From contig DATHMK010000093.1 of assembly GCA_035487155.1 (NCBI GenBank), positions 1 through 64,000 of the forward strand: DNA of 64,000 nucleotides, in the 5' to 3' direction. Below are positions 51,662 through 60,513 of this stretch, in pieces. Source of the DNA: DAIDKA01 sp035487155. GTDB taxonomy: Bacteria; Pseudomonadota; Gammaproteobacteria; Steroidobacterales; Steroidobacteraceae. A program made the position numbers and the translations under genes. The stretch's first letter is position 1; each line of letters opens with the position of its first letter. The notes under the pieces were generated by a model. The model was not told where the DNA came from. It was given only the letters and a program-made list of their open reading frames with translations, and did not search any database.

Positions 51662-53047
51662 ATGCGCAAAGCTGAGAACACATCGGGCCGTCGCCAACTC
51701 CTGAAAATGGCCATGCTGGGTGGCGGCGCGGCGCTGGCGGGCCTGACGCAGGGAGCTGCGGCGGCGGACCCTTCGCCCAAGGAACAGCAGGCCCAGGGGG
51801 CGGTGGATCGCGCCACCCGCGGCATGCCTGCGCCGCGTGTCCGCGACATCCGCGTCATCCAGATCGGCGGCGGCGGGGTCAATGATTCCACAGTGGTGAA
51901 AGTGGAGACCGACCAGGCGGGTCTCTACGGCTATGGCTGTGCCACCAACACCTTTCCCGGCGGCCGCGCCAAGCTGGTGGGCGCTGCGGTCGAGCAGTAC
52001 CTGAAGCCCATTGTGGTGGGACGCACCGTCGATCGCATCGAGCAGATCTGGCAGATCTGCTACATGAGCTCGTATTACAAGAACGATGCCGTCCTCAACT
52101 GCGCCATTGGCGGCGTTTGCGATGCCCTCTGGGACATCAAGGGTCGACAGGCCGGCATGCCGGTGTACCAACTGGTGGGCGGCAAGTGTCGCGAGGCCGC
52201 AGACATCTACCTGCACGTGAACCTGGGGGCCCAGGATCCCAACCGTCAGCTGATCGAGAACGCACAGAAGGCGACCCAGGGCGGCGCCCGCTTCCTGCTG
52301 GTGGCCATGTTCGGTCGTGATGGCGCGGTCAACAATCTGTATGGCCAGCCCAAGTTCGACGACGGCTCGATTGCCTTCGACCGCGACAAGGAGATCCGCA
52401 AGATCCTGGATGCCTTCACAGCCTTCAGAAAGGAAATGCCGGCGAACATCGGACTGGGCCTGGATGCGCACTCCATCGTCGATCCGATCCGCGGCCTGCA
52501 GTTCGCCAAGGACCTCGAGCAGTTCCGGCTGTTCTTTTGCGAGGACCTGTTTTCCCCAGAGGAAGCCGGTCACTATGCGCTGGTGCGCGAACAGTGCGCC
52601 ACGCCCATGGCCATCGGGGAACTGTGGAATAATCCGCACGAGTGGCAGCCACTGGTGCAGGCGCGCCAGATCGATTATCTGCGGCACCATGTTTCGCATA
52701 TCGGAGGGTTCACCGCGGCGCGCAAGATCGCGAACTTCGCGGAGAACTTCGAAGTGCGTTTCGCCTGGCATGGCGCACCGAATTCACCCGTGGGTCACAT
52801 GACCAACCTGACGCTGGATCTCACCCATGAGAACTTCGGCATCCACGAGCACTTCGACTACCCGCCCATCGTGCAGGACATCTTCCAGGGCCGGGTCCAG
52901 ATCAAGGACGGCTACGCCTGGATCAACGAGAAGCCGGGCTGGGGCATCGAGGTCGACGAGGCACTGGCTGCCAAGCACCCGATCAACGATGAGCATCCGA
53001 ACGAGTTCCGCACACCGGATGGGACGGTGATCGAGGGGACAGGTTAG
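51662..53047 (+). CDS. Tat-exported enolase-superfamily protein (mannonate dehydratase/RspA-like)
   Basis: 461 aa. The Tat signal SGRRQLLKMAMLGGGAALAG predicts export, rare in this family. Mandelate racemase N-domain, then metal ligands on barrel strands (DAHSIVDP, CEDLFSPEE, GELWNNPHEW), His motif YLRHHVSHIGGFTAARKIA and HGAPNSPVGHMTNL. The C-terminal KPGWGIEVDEALAAKHP is typical of the ManD branch. These dehydrate sugar acids such as mannonate or gluconate. ATG at 51662 with GGGAG upstream; it closes the run started by the PQQ enzyme. Confidence 0.87.
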   Translation: MRKAENTSGRRQLLKMAMLGGGAALAGLTQGAAAADPSPKEQQAQGAVDRATRGMPAPRVRDIRVIQIGGGGVNDSTVVKVETDQAGLYGYGCATNTFPGGRAKLVGAAVEQYLKPIVVGRTVDRIEQIWQICYMSSYYKNDAVLNCAIGGVCDALWDIKGRQAGMPVYQLVGGKCREAADIYLHVNLGAQDPNRQLIENAQKATQGGARFLLVAMFGRDGAVNNLYGQPKFDDGSIAFDRDKEIRKILDAFTAFRKEMPANIGLGLDAHSIVDPIRGLQFAKDLEQFRLFFCEDLFSPEEAGHYALVREQCATPMAIGELWNNPHEWQPLVQARQIDYLRHHVSHIGGFTAARKIANFAENFEVRFAWHGAPNSPVGHMTNLTLDLTHENFGIHEHFDYPPIVQDIFQGRVQIKDGYAWINEKPGWGIEVDEALAAKHPINDEHPNEFRTPDGTVIEGTG

Positions 53048-53157
53048 CGGGTGTCAGAGTCAGCCAGGGGTTGGTTCCGGATTCGAACTGTCCGCATCGT
53101 CGGCTCGGCCAACCCACCATCCGGGCCAACTTGCTTCGTGAGCGACCCGTTCCACAG

Positions 53158-53376
53158 ATGAGCATCAAGAAGGCGCCACGCGTTGGGTTCAGCCTCAACC
53201 TCGTGCCGAGATGGAGAGCCCGCATAGACCTTGCCAGATATATGACTCGGCAATTGTCCAAGCGATTTGGCCACATATCATTGCACCCCGGATACTTGTT
53301 CCGCGCTTCGGTACTCGTGGTGAATTTGAAGGGTGAAAATTCCTTCGTGCAGTACGTGAGAACAAACGCCCGGTGA
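53158..53376 (+). CDS. Small hypothetical ORF in an overlapping chain
   Basis: 72 aa, basic and probably soluble (MSIKKAPRVGFSLNLVPRW ... ENSFVQYVRTNAR). No family recognised. Its stop overlaps the next start in GTGA, which argues that it is translated. The start is uncertain: the ATG at 53158 lacks a clear ribosome site, and the frame is open back to 53071. The 110 bp before it, after the enolase gene, shows nothing else. Confidence 0.4.
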   Translation: MSIKKAPRVGFSLNLVPRWRARIDLARYMTRQLSKRFGHISLHPGYLFRASVLVVNLKGENSFVQYVRTNAR

Positions 53377-53654
53377 ACAACGACAGGCCCTGGGAAATCT
53401 TGATAAATCCGTCACGATTTCCCAGTCCCGCCAAGCGCTTCCCGGAAGATGAGCAGGAGAGGTACGCTAAAGACCTCTTGGTCATTAGTACGGAAATAGA
53501 TGCCGTGCTGACCAGGACTCCGGGAGTTGCACGGTTGCGTTGGTGGTTCGTCGGGTGGGATGTCAACAAGCCGGGGGTGCGCCGACCCGTGAACTTGCCG
53601 TGGCATCCAGATGCGGGGCAGGATGCCGGAAATAGGCTGGTACCCATAGAATGA
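53373..53654 (+). CDS. Hypothetical protein, coupled to the lipoprotein gene
   Basis: 93 aa, soluble, with RPWEILINPSRFPSPAKRFP, an acidic DEQERYAKDLLVISTEIDAV and WWFVGWDVNKPGVRRPVNLP. No family recognised. GTG start overlaps the preceding stop (GTGA), and its stop overlaps the lipoprotein start (ATGA), so all three are probably translated together. Confidence 0.5.
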   Translation: MNNDRPWEILINPSRFPSPAKRFPEDEQERYAKDLLVISTEIDAVLTRTPGVARLRWWFVGWDVNKPGVRRPVNLPWHPDAGQDAGNRLVPIE

Positions 53655-54187
53655 ACAGACTTGCTTGCGCTCTCTCGATCGCCTTGCTGGCCGGCAGTGG
53701 CTGCGCGAGTACGCCACCCCTGAGTGCCCCGGAAGTTCCTGCAAGCCTGTTGCCGCCCGCGGGAGAGGCGCTGTTTCTGGAGGCCCATGCCTCGGGCGTT
53801 CAGATTTACGAATGTGCGCTCAAAGCGGGTCAACCATCCACATATGAGTGGACATTCAGGGGGCCTGAGGCTGCGCTGGTGGATCTTTCCGGTCACTCCA
53901 TTGGAAAGCACTATGCCGGACCCACCTGGAAGTCGAATGACGGCAGCTCCGTCGTGGGCGAAGTGAAGGCCCATGATCCGGGGCCCAAAGCGAGCGCCAT
54001 TCCCTGGCTGCTTCTTACCGCCAAAGCGACCGCCGGATCGGGAGTGTTCAGCGCGACCACCAGCATTCAGCGTGTTCAAACAGCGGGCGGCGTTGCGCCT
54101 TCAGATACCTGCGGCGCGGCAAACGCCGCACAGCTGGTTCGCGTTCCCTATACTGCGACCTATTATTTCTATCGTGCCGCTCGCTAA
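53651..54187 (+). CDS. DUF3455-like lipoprotein
   Basis: 178 aa. Signal peptide LACALSIALLAGSGC with a lipobox and Cys at residue 18. The mature domain has GEALFLEAHASGVQIYECAL, EWTFRGPEAALVDLSGHSIG, HYAGPTWKSNDGSSVVGEVK, and a Cys-containing end SDTCGAANAAQLVRVPYTAT, the pattern of DUF3455 proteins of unknown role. ATG overlaps the previous gene (ATGA). Confidence 0.8.
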   Translation: MNRLACALSIALLAGSGCASTPPLSAPEVPASLLPPAGEALFLEAHASGVQIYECALKAGQPSTYEWTFRGPEAALVDLSGHSIGKHYAGPTWKSNDGSSVVGEVKAHDPGPKASAIPWLLLTAKATAGSGVFSATTSIQRVQTAGGVAPSDTCGAANAAQLVRVPYTATYYFYRAAR

Positions 54188-54215
54188 GCGGGCGCTGACG
54201 CCGAGGGAATAGACC

Positions 54216-55016
54216 ATGCTTGAGCTGCGGCCGAACTGTGAGTGCTGTGACTGCGACCTTCCGCCAGAGTCATTGGAGGCCCGCATCTGCTCCTTCGAGT
54301 GCACCTTCTGTGCCTCCTGCGCCGATGTCAAACTGGGTGGCAAATGCCCGAATTGCGGTGGCGAGCTGGTAATCAGGCCGCGAAGACCGCCTGCGGCGCT
54401 GGCTACAAGCCCGGCCTCAACCCGTCGGGTCTTCAAGCCTCAGGGCTGCAATGTGATCCGCGGCGCCGCACTCGCACTGCTGGCGGTTTGCCTGGGACCC
54501 AGCCTCGTCAAAGGAGCGGTTTTGCCACCCGAAGATGTTGCAGTTGCACCGGGCCCCGGGCCCTATGACTTCGACTGCAACTCCCGGGGACAGCAGATCG
54601 TGCAGTTCCTGGCCGCAGCACCGGCTGCGCGAGTCAGCATCAGGGGCTACTTTCACTTCGAGAAAACCTACTTTGGTACCGAATGGGCGCCTCTGGCCTC
54701 CATTGGGCTGCGCAACGCTGACTCGTCGCTCGAGGTCACATTGCAGGGGGAAGTCAACGGCGAGTACACCAGAGTTGAGATCTACACCTCGGTCCCGAAA
54801 CTGTCCGACTCCAGGAAGCTCCTGGTCATGACACCACTGACCTACCGGTACATTCCATTCAGCATCACCATGAATGCGGACGGAACGGTGTCCGAATCGG
54901 TGGGTACGGATGCCCTCACCTTGTCTGCGGGATCCTTTTCAGCCTCCAGTGTGCAGCTGGCGTGCCTGACGGCGCATGTGAAATTTCGGGATGTCACGGT
55001 TAGCGCCGCACAATAG
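54216..55016 (+). CDS. DUF1272-like zinc ribbon fused to an exported-type domain
   Basis: 266 aa. Residues 1-70 are a DUF1272-like Cys-rich module with CECCDCDLPPESLEARICSF and CPNCGGELVIRPRRP (metal-binding Cys pairs). After PASTRRVFKPQGCN comes a signal-like hydrophobic run (IRGAALALLAVCLGPSLVKG) and a beta-rich domain with no recognised family. A cytoplasmic zinc domain before a signal sequence is odd: either two genes are fused in frame, or the second part has its own GTG start within the chain (NVIRG). Both possibilities are open. Confidence 0.7.
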   Translation: MLELRPNCECCDCDLPPESLEARICSFECTFCASCADVKLGGKCPNCGGELVIRPRRPPAALATSPASTRRVFKPQGCNVIRGAALALLAVCLGPSLVKGAVLPPEDVAVAPGPGPYDFDCNSRGQQIVQFLAAAPAARVSIRGYFHFEKTYFGTEWAPLASIGLRNADSSLEVTLQGEVNGEYTRVEIYTSVPKLSDSRKLLVMTPLTYRYIPFSITMNADGTVSESVGTDALTLSAGSFSASSVQLACLTAHVKFRDVTVSAAQ

Positions 55017-55039
55017 GACGGCATGTGGAACTACGCACC

Positions 55040-55561
55040 ATGATCCGGTTCAGATACTTCTATGCCGCCGCACTCCTGAGCATTGCCCCGGTGGCGCTCG
55101 CCGCGGATGCCGTTTCCAACGCGCTGCGGGATGCCCATTCGCTGACCACCTGCATGAGGGCGCTGGACACCGAGTGCGCACTGAAGTGGCTCTATACCAG
55201 GAACCTCGAGGCGCAGGGTTTTGAACCTGGGGAGCTGCGCGCCGAGCTGAACGTCTCATTTGAAAATATAAAACTGGTCCACGGCGAGACCGAGCGGTTC
55301 GATTTGGGCGCGGCAGGTTCGCCATTTTCTGGTGATGGCAAGCAGTACATCTTCATTCCATACCAGGAAACAATGGTCATTCAAGGCCAGCGTTACTCCC
55401 AGACCGCCTATTTCATCGGCGTGTCGGAAGATCAGGGAGTGACGTGGAAGTTCGTGGACGGCATCGGCTTTTCCCTGAAGAACATCCGCACCGTGATTCC
55501 CAGTTACAACGGCGGCGCCCTCCCGCCAAGAGCCACGGATCCTCCCAGTACCCTACCGTGA
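55040..55561 (+). CDS. Exported hypothetical protein
   Basis: 173 aa with a signal peptide (MIRFRYFYAAALLSIAPVAL, cleavage near AAD). The mature domain has LTTCMRALDTECALKWLYTR and IFIPYQETMVIQGQRYSQTA, followed by SEDQGVTWKFVDGIGFSLKN. No family recognised. I prefer ATG 55040 to the GTG at 55025 because it begins the signal peptide directly. Confidence 0.65.
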   Translation: MIRFRYFYAAALLSIAPVALAADAVSNALRDAHSLTTCMRALDTECALKWLYTRNLEAQGFEPGELRAELNVSFENIKLVHGETERFDLGAAGSPFSGDGKQYIFIPYQETMVIQGQRYSQTAYFIGVSEDQGVTWKFVDGIGFSLKNIRTVIPSYNGGALPPRATDPPSTLP

Positions 55562-55573
55562 CAATGACTCCCC

Positions 55574-56314
55574 ATGCTCTACCAGAATCCGGACCTTTAC
55601 GACGCACTGCTGCCGGTATCCGATAACCAGCTGAAGTTTTACGAAGCTTTGGCGCAGCGAGCTCGCGGTGGGATTCTCGAGCTCGCATGTGGCACCGGCC
55701 AGATCATCGTTCCCATCGCGGCCACGGGTATGCCCGCGGTCGGATTGGACCTCTCCGCCGAGATGGTGGAGGCGGCCCGTCGGCGCGCGCGCGCGGCTGG
55801 CGTGCGAGTCGATCTGGTCGAGGCCGACATGCGCGACTTTGATCTTCACCAGCAGTTTTCGCTGATCTTCATCGCCCGCAACTCGCTGCTTCATCTTAGC
55901 GAGCAGCATGAGTTCACTGCCTTCTTTGCCGCCGTTCGGCGGCATTTGGCGCCGGGCGGCGTTTTGGCGTTCGACATCTTCAAGCCCAACTTCAGCCGAC
56001 GATCCCTCTGGAGCGGTGAGCGCGTGCCAGCCATGCGCAAGACCTCGCCGCTATATGGGGAACTCACCGTCGAGGAAACGAGTGATTACGACACGCTGAC
56101 CCAGGTCAATCGCGCGACCTGGTTCATTTCCACGTCCCAGCAGCGCGATGCCTGGATAGCGCCGCTGCACCTTCGATGGATCTTCCCGCAGGAACTGCTG
56201 GCGCTTCTGGCGGCCAATGGATTGCACCTGGTAAGCCGCGATGGCGACTATGCCGGCGGCGGCTTCACCCGTGAAAGCCAGTTGCAGGTATGCCGGTGTC
56301 AGGCGGGCCCATGA
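55574..56314 (+). CDS. SAM-dependent class I methyltransferase
   Basis: 246 aa. Motif I ILELACGTGQIIVPIAATGM, acidic VGLDLSAEM, motif III-like DMRDFDLHQQFSLIFIARNS and post-motif LAPGGVLAFDIFKP. The N-terminal YDALLPVSDNQLKFYEALA fits small-molecule methyltransferases. The substrate is unknown. ATG 55574; the stop overlaps the next start in ATGA. Confidence 0.88.
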   Translation: MLYQNPDLYDALLPVSDNQLKFYEALAQRARGGILELACGTGQIIVPIAATGMPAVGLDLSAEMVEAARRRARAAGVRVDLVEADMRDFDLHQQFSLIFIARNSLLHLSEQHEFTAFFAAVRRHLAPGGVLAFDIFKPNFSRRSLWSGERVPAMRKTSPLYGELTVEETSDYDTLTQVNRATWFISTSQQRDAWIAPLHLRWIFPQELLALLAANGLHLVSRDGDYAGGGFTRESQLQVCRCQAGP

Positions 56315-56754
56315 GGTACCTCCGGTTCGCCCTGGTGGCACTTGCGGTTGGTATCGTTCTGGCGGTGCTGTCTGTCTTGCTCGCAGGCCTTATTGCAGCG
56401 CTGCCCCTCCCGGGGCTGGCTCCGCCGCTTCGTCATGATCACGCCGGTTCGGTATTGCTGGCGATGGATCTGATCGGTGCGTTGCCAATTGTGGTCCTGG
56501 CCTGGTTGGTGGGGCATGTGATGGTTCGCGCCACCAGGATGCGGTCGCTGCTACTGTTCATCGGCGCCCCATGGGTACTTCTGGGACTGTACGACCGGGT
56601 CTGGTACCTGAGAAACTGCGGCGCCACCTTCCGGACCGCGCTCTCGATTCTGCTCAGTGGACATTATCTTGAGGCCTGGGGCACCAGCTTGCTGTGTATT
56701 CCCGTTGGGCTCGGCATTGCCGCGTTGACGACCAGGCGACCCGTCAGGACATGA
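56311..56754 (+). CDS. Small membrane protein
   Basis: 147 aa with four hydrophobic segments (about 3-30, 46-68, 78-95, 117-140). No family recognised. ATG 56311 overlaps the methyltransferase stop (ATGA); the longer frame start at 56290 would overlap more. Its own stop overlaps the DUF1737 start in ATGA. Confidence 0.65.
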   Translation: MRYLRFALVALAVGIVLAVLSVLLAGLIAALPLPGLAPPLRHDHAGSVLLAMDLIGALPIVVLAWLVGHVMVRATRMRSLLLFIGAPWVLLGLYDRVWYLRNCGATFRTALSILLSGHYLEAWGTSLLCIPVGLGIAALTTRRPVRT

Positions 56755-56993
56755 AACGCTCGCCTAAGAACTCAATGCCGCCAGACGGATTGCCGGTTTA
56801 TCGCCTGCTGACCGGTCCAGACGATGCGGCGTTTTGCCGGCGGGTGAGCGAGGCACTTCAGCTTGGGTACCAGTTGTACGGTTCGCCGGCTGCCACCTTC
56901 AATGGCAGACAGGTCATAGTCGCCCAGGCGCTTTTCTGGCCGGATTCAGCAAAGCGGGTCTCGGCATCATCGCGGAAACGCCGTGCAACCTAG
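56751..56993 (+). CDS. DUF1737-like protein
   Basis: 80 aa. Typical DUF1737 pattern: VYRLLTGPDDAAFCRRVSEA followed by LGYQLYGSPAATFNGRQVIV and a QAL near the end. Short soluble domain of unknown role. Start overlaps the previous stop (ATGA), and its end overlaps the next gene by 11 bp. Confidence 0.75.
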   Translation: MKRSPKNSMPPDGLPVYRLLTGPDDAAFCRRVSEALQLGYQLYGSPAATFNGRQVIVAQALFWPDSAKRVSASSRKRRAT

Positions 56994-57240
56994 CCTCGCG
57001 GGAGGACCTCGGTACTGGTTTGCGGCGAAGCGTTACGGCTGGGGCTGGGGAATGCCACTGACCTGGCAGGGCTGGCTGGTCTACATGGGATGGATCGGCA
57101 TGTTCTTTGGCGGCCTTGCGGCGCTGGGGATGCGGCGTCCGCAATTGCCGCATGTGATTTTTGTCCTGGTGATGGTCGCGCTACTGTTTGCGGTTTGCCT
57201 TTGGAAGGGTGAACCTCCACGCTGGCGCTGGGGAGAATGA
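56983..57240 (+). CDS. Small membrane protein, often DUF1737-linked
   Basis: 85 aa. YWFAAKRYGWGWGMPLTWQG precedes two hydrophobic helices (about 29-45 and 54-72) and the basic/aromatic end GEPPRWRWGE. I recognise the WGWGMPLTWQGW pattern from small hypothetical membrane proteins but can give no function. GTG start, overlapping DUF1737. Confidence 0.6.
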   Translation: MQPSLAGGPRYWFAAKRYGWGWGMPLTWQGWLVYMGWIGMFFGGLAALGMRRPQLPHVIFVLVMVALLFAVCLWKGEPPRWRWGE

Positions 57241-57242
57241 TT

Positions 57243-57272
57243 GGCGTCCCCCGGCGCCAATGCAGGGACGCC
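57243..57272. terminator. Candidate bidirectional terminator hairpin
   Basis: GGCGTCCC (57243-57250) and GGGACGCC (57265-57272) form a perfect 8-bp stem with a 14-nt loop, exactly in the 33-bp space between convergent genes. No T-run, so a true intrinsic terminator is only possible. Confidence 0.45.
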
Positions 57273-57273
57273 G

Positions 57274-57912
57274 TCACGACATCGACAGGTAGACGTCTGA
57301 GATTGTCGCCCCACCGCTGAGGGGCCTCTCCATGCCGACGATTTGCCGAAACTTTCCAAGATGGGTGATTTCTTCCATGGTCCTGCTCTTGTTGAGATCG
57401 GGACCGGCTAACTGCACACGGCAAATCCTTTGCCGACACTCCAGCTGCAACGCCATCGGCTCAGCGCCCGCGTCCGGTGACAATTGCTCCAGGAACTGAG
57501 ATCGCACTCTGGTTCCCGTGTCCGTACTGGAGTCAGCGGCAAAGCGCTCGGCAAGATCTCGATACGTGGCTGCGAATTTTCCAACATCAGCCGACCCACC
57601 CTGTTCGGCGCGATCGTCGGTGTGTCTTAGGACGACGTCATCATCGGCCGCGAACTCGTTTTGCGCGACAGTCGGTTGCGGCTGTGGCGCAACTGATCGG
57701 ACTTGGGGGGCCACAGGAACAGCGGTCGAACGGACCGAAGCATCTGCCGACAATGGCCTATCGCTCATTGCCGGGGTGCTCGGATCTTGCTTGTGTCCGA
57801 AACCCGAACCCATCAGCCACGCTGCTGCCGGCGCAGACAGGGCGGACACCCCTGCCAGGATTGCCAAGCTTTGCAACGCCACTGGCTGATGATCCTCATG
57901 CCGATCAGTCAA
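57274..57912 (-). CDS. Membrane-anchored hypothetical protein
   Basis: 212 aa. N-terminal hydrophobic anchor (about 12-34, LAILAGVSALSAPAAAW) is followed by a low-complexity Pro/Val/Ala linker and a C-terminal domain with ECRQRICRVQLAGPDLNKSR. No family recognised. TTG 57912 overlaps the preceding hydrolase stop (TTGACTGA), which fixes the start and implies translational coupling; a longer frame is out of context. Confidence 0.6.
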   Translation of the reverse strand: MTDRHEDHQPVALQSLAILAGVSALSAPAAAWLMGSGFGHKQDPSTPAMSDRPLSADASVRSTAVPVAPQVRSVAPQPQPTVAQNEFAADDDVVLRHTDDRAEQGGSADVGKFAATYRDLAERFAADSSTDTGTRVRSQFLEQLSPDAGAEPMALQLECRQRICRVQLAGPDLNKSRTMEEITHLGKFRQIVGMERPLSGGATISDVYLSMS

Positions 57913-59725
57913 TGCGTACGTCGAGATTCTGGAGCACGCCGTGCTCATCGACAAGGATGTGAAAGACGCAATCCCCCTTCTCGAACAGCACCCGGTAGGT
58001 GTCATAGCCGCTTGGCGCGGTGCCGCGGTAAGACACCGAGGTGATCGCGCCCATGGCTGAGAATATCCGTGTATTGGGAATGCGATCAATCCGCAGCACC
58101 TCGGCTATGTCCGGTCCGACGTGCACCTTGTCGGGCGTTCCGGCCACGACTTCTGCAATGACCTGCCTGAGGGCCTGCGCACCACCCGGCGCCGCCATCT
58201 GCTTGCTGTAGCGCAGGTCAATGTGCCGCAGCCGCCGCAGGAATGCCTGCTCCTCGGCGGGATCAAGCCGGGTCGCGGCCACCAGGACAGTCGCGCCATC
58301 CAGGACCTCTTTCAGGGTGTGGCCGCGGCCATCGGCCGTCCTCGCAAATGTCACGTCCATTTCAGCCGTTTCCGGATAGTTCTGCATGACCTGCGTGTCG
58401 AAAACAAATCTGTCCCTGGATTGTGCATACAAGCGCTGAGGGCCGCCCTGACCCCCTATCCGACTCTGGAACAGCGCGTCCTTTTTTCGGGTAACCGCCA
58501 CCATGCTGCCGTTGGAGTCGCGGTAAATCCCTGCAAGTCCTTCCAGGGAACCTGCTGGAAGGACTGCGGCGTGCCGCCGCACCGGCTGGAAATCAGGCCA
58601 GCCGTAGACCCCCGCTACCGTGCGCACGACTTCGGGAGCAAGATCCCCGCCCTTCTCGCCATTGGTCAGAACGACCACGCCATCACCGTTTTCGTAGGCG
58701 ACAAAGACGCTGATGAAACCGTAGTTACCGCCGCTGAACAGGAAGTATGGATGGCGCGGGTCCTTGCCGATGATCGGACCCAACCCCCAGTGCTCCTTGC
58801 CCGCTGTGAACATGCGCAAGGCTAAGTCCTTTGACAGGAACCCGGTCCCCTTCAGGGAGCGCTGCATCGCCAGAATGTAGTTGCCGAGATCCGAGGCCGT
58901 CGTCCACAGCCCATCCGGTGCCTGCTCCGGGTAAATGCGCGCTCCGCCTTTGAAGGTTCTGCCCCCAGTGTCGTGCGGCAAGGCCGCAACCGCGGCCAGT
59001 TCAGTCGACAGCGGTTGCTCGAAGGTGCTGTGCGCCATGCCCAGGGGCATCAGGACCGTGTCGTGCATCAGCCGGTCGAATGGCTGTCCGGTCACATCCG
59101 TCAGAATCTTTCGCAGTACGACGTAACCGCCTCCGGCATACCTGAATTCAGTTCCGGGTACCGAGCCCACGGTAATGGGTGGTCCAAATGCGGGCGGCTC
59201 GCCCCGAAGCATCTGCGCCAGCGTGGGAATCGGTTCGCCGGGACTGTATCCCGGGAATCCCTCGAGGTGGATGCCGGCGGTGTGATTCAGAAGTTCAGCA
59301 ACCGTGACTTTCGAATTCGCCGTGAATGGGCTGTCGGGTATCTTCCAGTCCTTCAGGTACTCATTCGCCTGATGGTCCAGGTTGATCTTCCCCGCCTCCA
59401 CCAGATGGAGCACGCCAAGCGCTGTCACCGGCTTGCTGATGGATGAGGCCTGAAAGAGCGTCTCGGTCGTTACGGCGGGGCCGCCAACCCAGGCGACGCC
59501 ATATCCTTTCGCCCAATCGATCCTGTCGTTGTGCACCACAGCAACGCTGAGGCCGGGAACATGTAGCTGCGCCATACGCTGCGGCAGAGAGGGTCGCAGC
59601 TGCATTTCCACCTGCTGCATCCGCGCCTGGGCTTGCGGGTCCGCAGCGCGCGCAGTGACTGCGGCCATGATGCCTGCGATGGCCATGCCAGCCCACGCCG
59701 ACAGTTCGAGGACGACTGGACGCAT
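57905..59725 (-). CDS. Exported serine hydrolase (class C beta-lactamase fold)
   Basis: 606 aa. Signal peptide ends near TARAADP. Catalytic SSISKPVTALGVLHLVEAG (SxxK) with the second motif as FRYAGGGYVVL (YAG instead of YSN), and GLWTTASDLGNYILA. The His of the usual HxG motif is replaced in FLFSGGNYGF. A C-terminal extension of about 200 residues (YSKQMAAPGG ... VLFEKGDCVFHILVDEHG) goes beyond the hydrolase domain. Probably a periplasmic esterase or peptidase. AGGGGGAT precedes ATG 59725. Confidence 0.85.
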   Translation of the reverse strand: MRPVVLELSAWAGMAIAGIMAAVTARAADPQAQARMQQVEMQLRPSLPQRMAQLHVPGLSVAVVHNDRIDWAKGYGVAWVGGPAVTTETLFQASSISKPVTALGVLHLVEAGKINLDHQANEYLKDWKIPDSPFTANSKVTVAELLNHTAGIHLEGFPGYSPGEPIPTLAQMLRGEPPAFGPPITVGSVPGTEFRYAGGGYVVLRKILTDVTGQPFDRLMHDTVLMPLGMAHSTFEQPLSTELAAVAALPHDTGGRTFKGGARIYPEQAPDGLWTTASDLGNYILAMQRSLKGTGFLSKDLALRMFTAGKEHWGLGPIIGKDPRHPYFLFSGGNYGFISVFVAYENGDGVVVLTNGEKGGDLAPEVVRTVAGVYGWPDFQPVRRHAAVLPAGSLEGLAGIYRDSNGSMVAVTRKKDALFQSRIGGQGGPQRLYAQSRDRFVFDTQVMQNYPETAEMDVTFARTADGRGHTLKEVLDGATVLVAATRLDPAEEQAFLRRLRHIDLRYSKQMAAPGGAQALRQVIAEVVAGTPDKVHVGPDIAEVLRIDRIPNTRIFSAMGAITSVSYRGTAPSGYDTYRVLFEKGDCVFHILVDEHGVLQNLDVRID

Positions 59726-59794
59726 CGATATCCCCCTGGCTTATGCGCGTCAGACATCCCTATGCTCTGATAGTTCGTCATGGGAGGAGACTTC

Positions 59795-60325
59795 GTGCAG
59801 GAGTACTACACGGTCGCGTTTCTGGACATCGCTGCGGATGACCGGCGCTGGATACAGCGATTCCGCGAGCAGCATGATCCGTTCTACGGAACAGTGGATC
59901 CTCACTTCACGCTGGCCTTTGGCATTCGCGACCTGCCCGAAAACCTGTACCTCAATCACATTGCCGGCGTCGCCCGCGCCTCCCGCCAGATCCCTTTCAC
60001 CTGCCGATATGCCATGCTGGGTGCCGACGATGTGGATGACACCGCCTATGTCTTCCTGGTACCGGATGAAGGCAATGCAGCGATCTCGCGGCTGCACGAC
60101 CGCATTTATGTCGGGCCCTTCCAGCCCTTCCTGAAGCTCGACCTGCCGTACATCCCCCACATCAGCATTGCCTCGATGAAGGACTGCGGGCGTGCCAAGG
60201 AATTGTGCGATGAACTCAATGAACAGGAGATCTGCATTCAGGGTCGGCTGACGGCGCTGACGCCGGGCGTTCTCAAGGACGGTCGCTTTCACCCCTTCAG
60301 AAGCTACGTGCTCGCTCCGGCTTGA
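59795..60325 (+). CDS. 2H phosphoesterase (2'-5' RNA ligase-like)
   Basis: 176 aa with the two H-x-T/S motifs of the 2H family, PHFTLAFGI and PHISIASMK, in a short two-lobed protein. Such enzymes act on cyclic phosphates or 2'-5' RNA bonds; the substrate is unknown. GTG 59795 has GGGAGGAG 5 nt upstream, which favours it over ATG 59780. Divergent from the serine hydrolase gene. Confidence 0.8.
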   Translation: MQEYYTVAFLDIAADDRRWIQRFREQHDPFYGTVDPHFTLAFGIRDLPENLYLNHIAGVARASRQIPFTCRYAMLGADDVDDTAYVFLVPDEGNAAISRLHDRIYVGPFQPFLKLDLPYIPHISIASMKDCGRAKELCDELNEQEICIQGRLTALTPGVLKDGRFHPFRSYVLAPA

Positions 60326-60513
60326 CCGGGCCTGCGTCGCAGCAACAAAGATGTCCGCGACGCTGTCCGCTGTCCGCGCCTTCGGACATGCGGACAATGC
60401 TGCAGCGGCGGCAACGGCGCTGTTAACGCAACCCTGACAACCACTTGCGACAGCCACGCGAGTTGGCACGGTGCGTGCACTCCCCTCCTCCAACTGAAGA
60501 CAATTGGGGGAGA

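Noticed and set aside
53060..53120. GGTTCCGGATTCGAAC resembling a tRNA T-arm on the minus strand
   Set aside because: The bases flanking TTCGAAT do not pair as a T-stem, and no acceptor or anticodon arm can be built around it.
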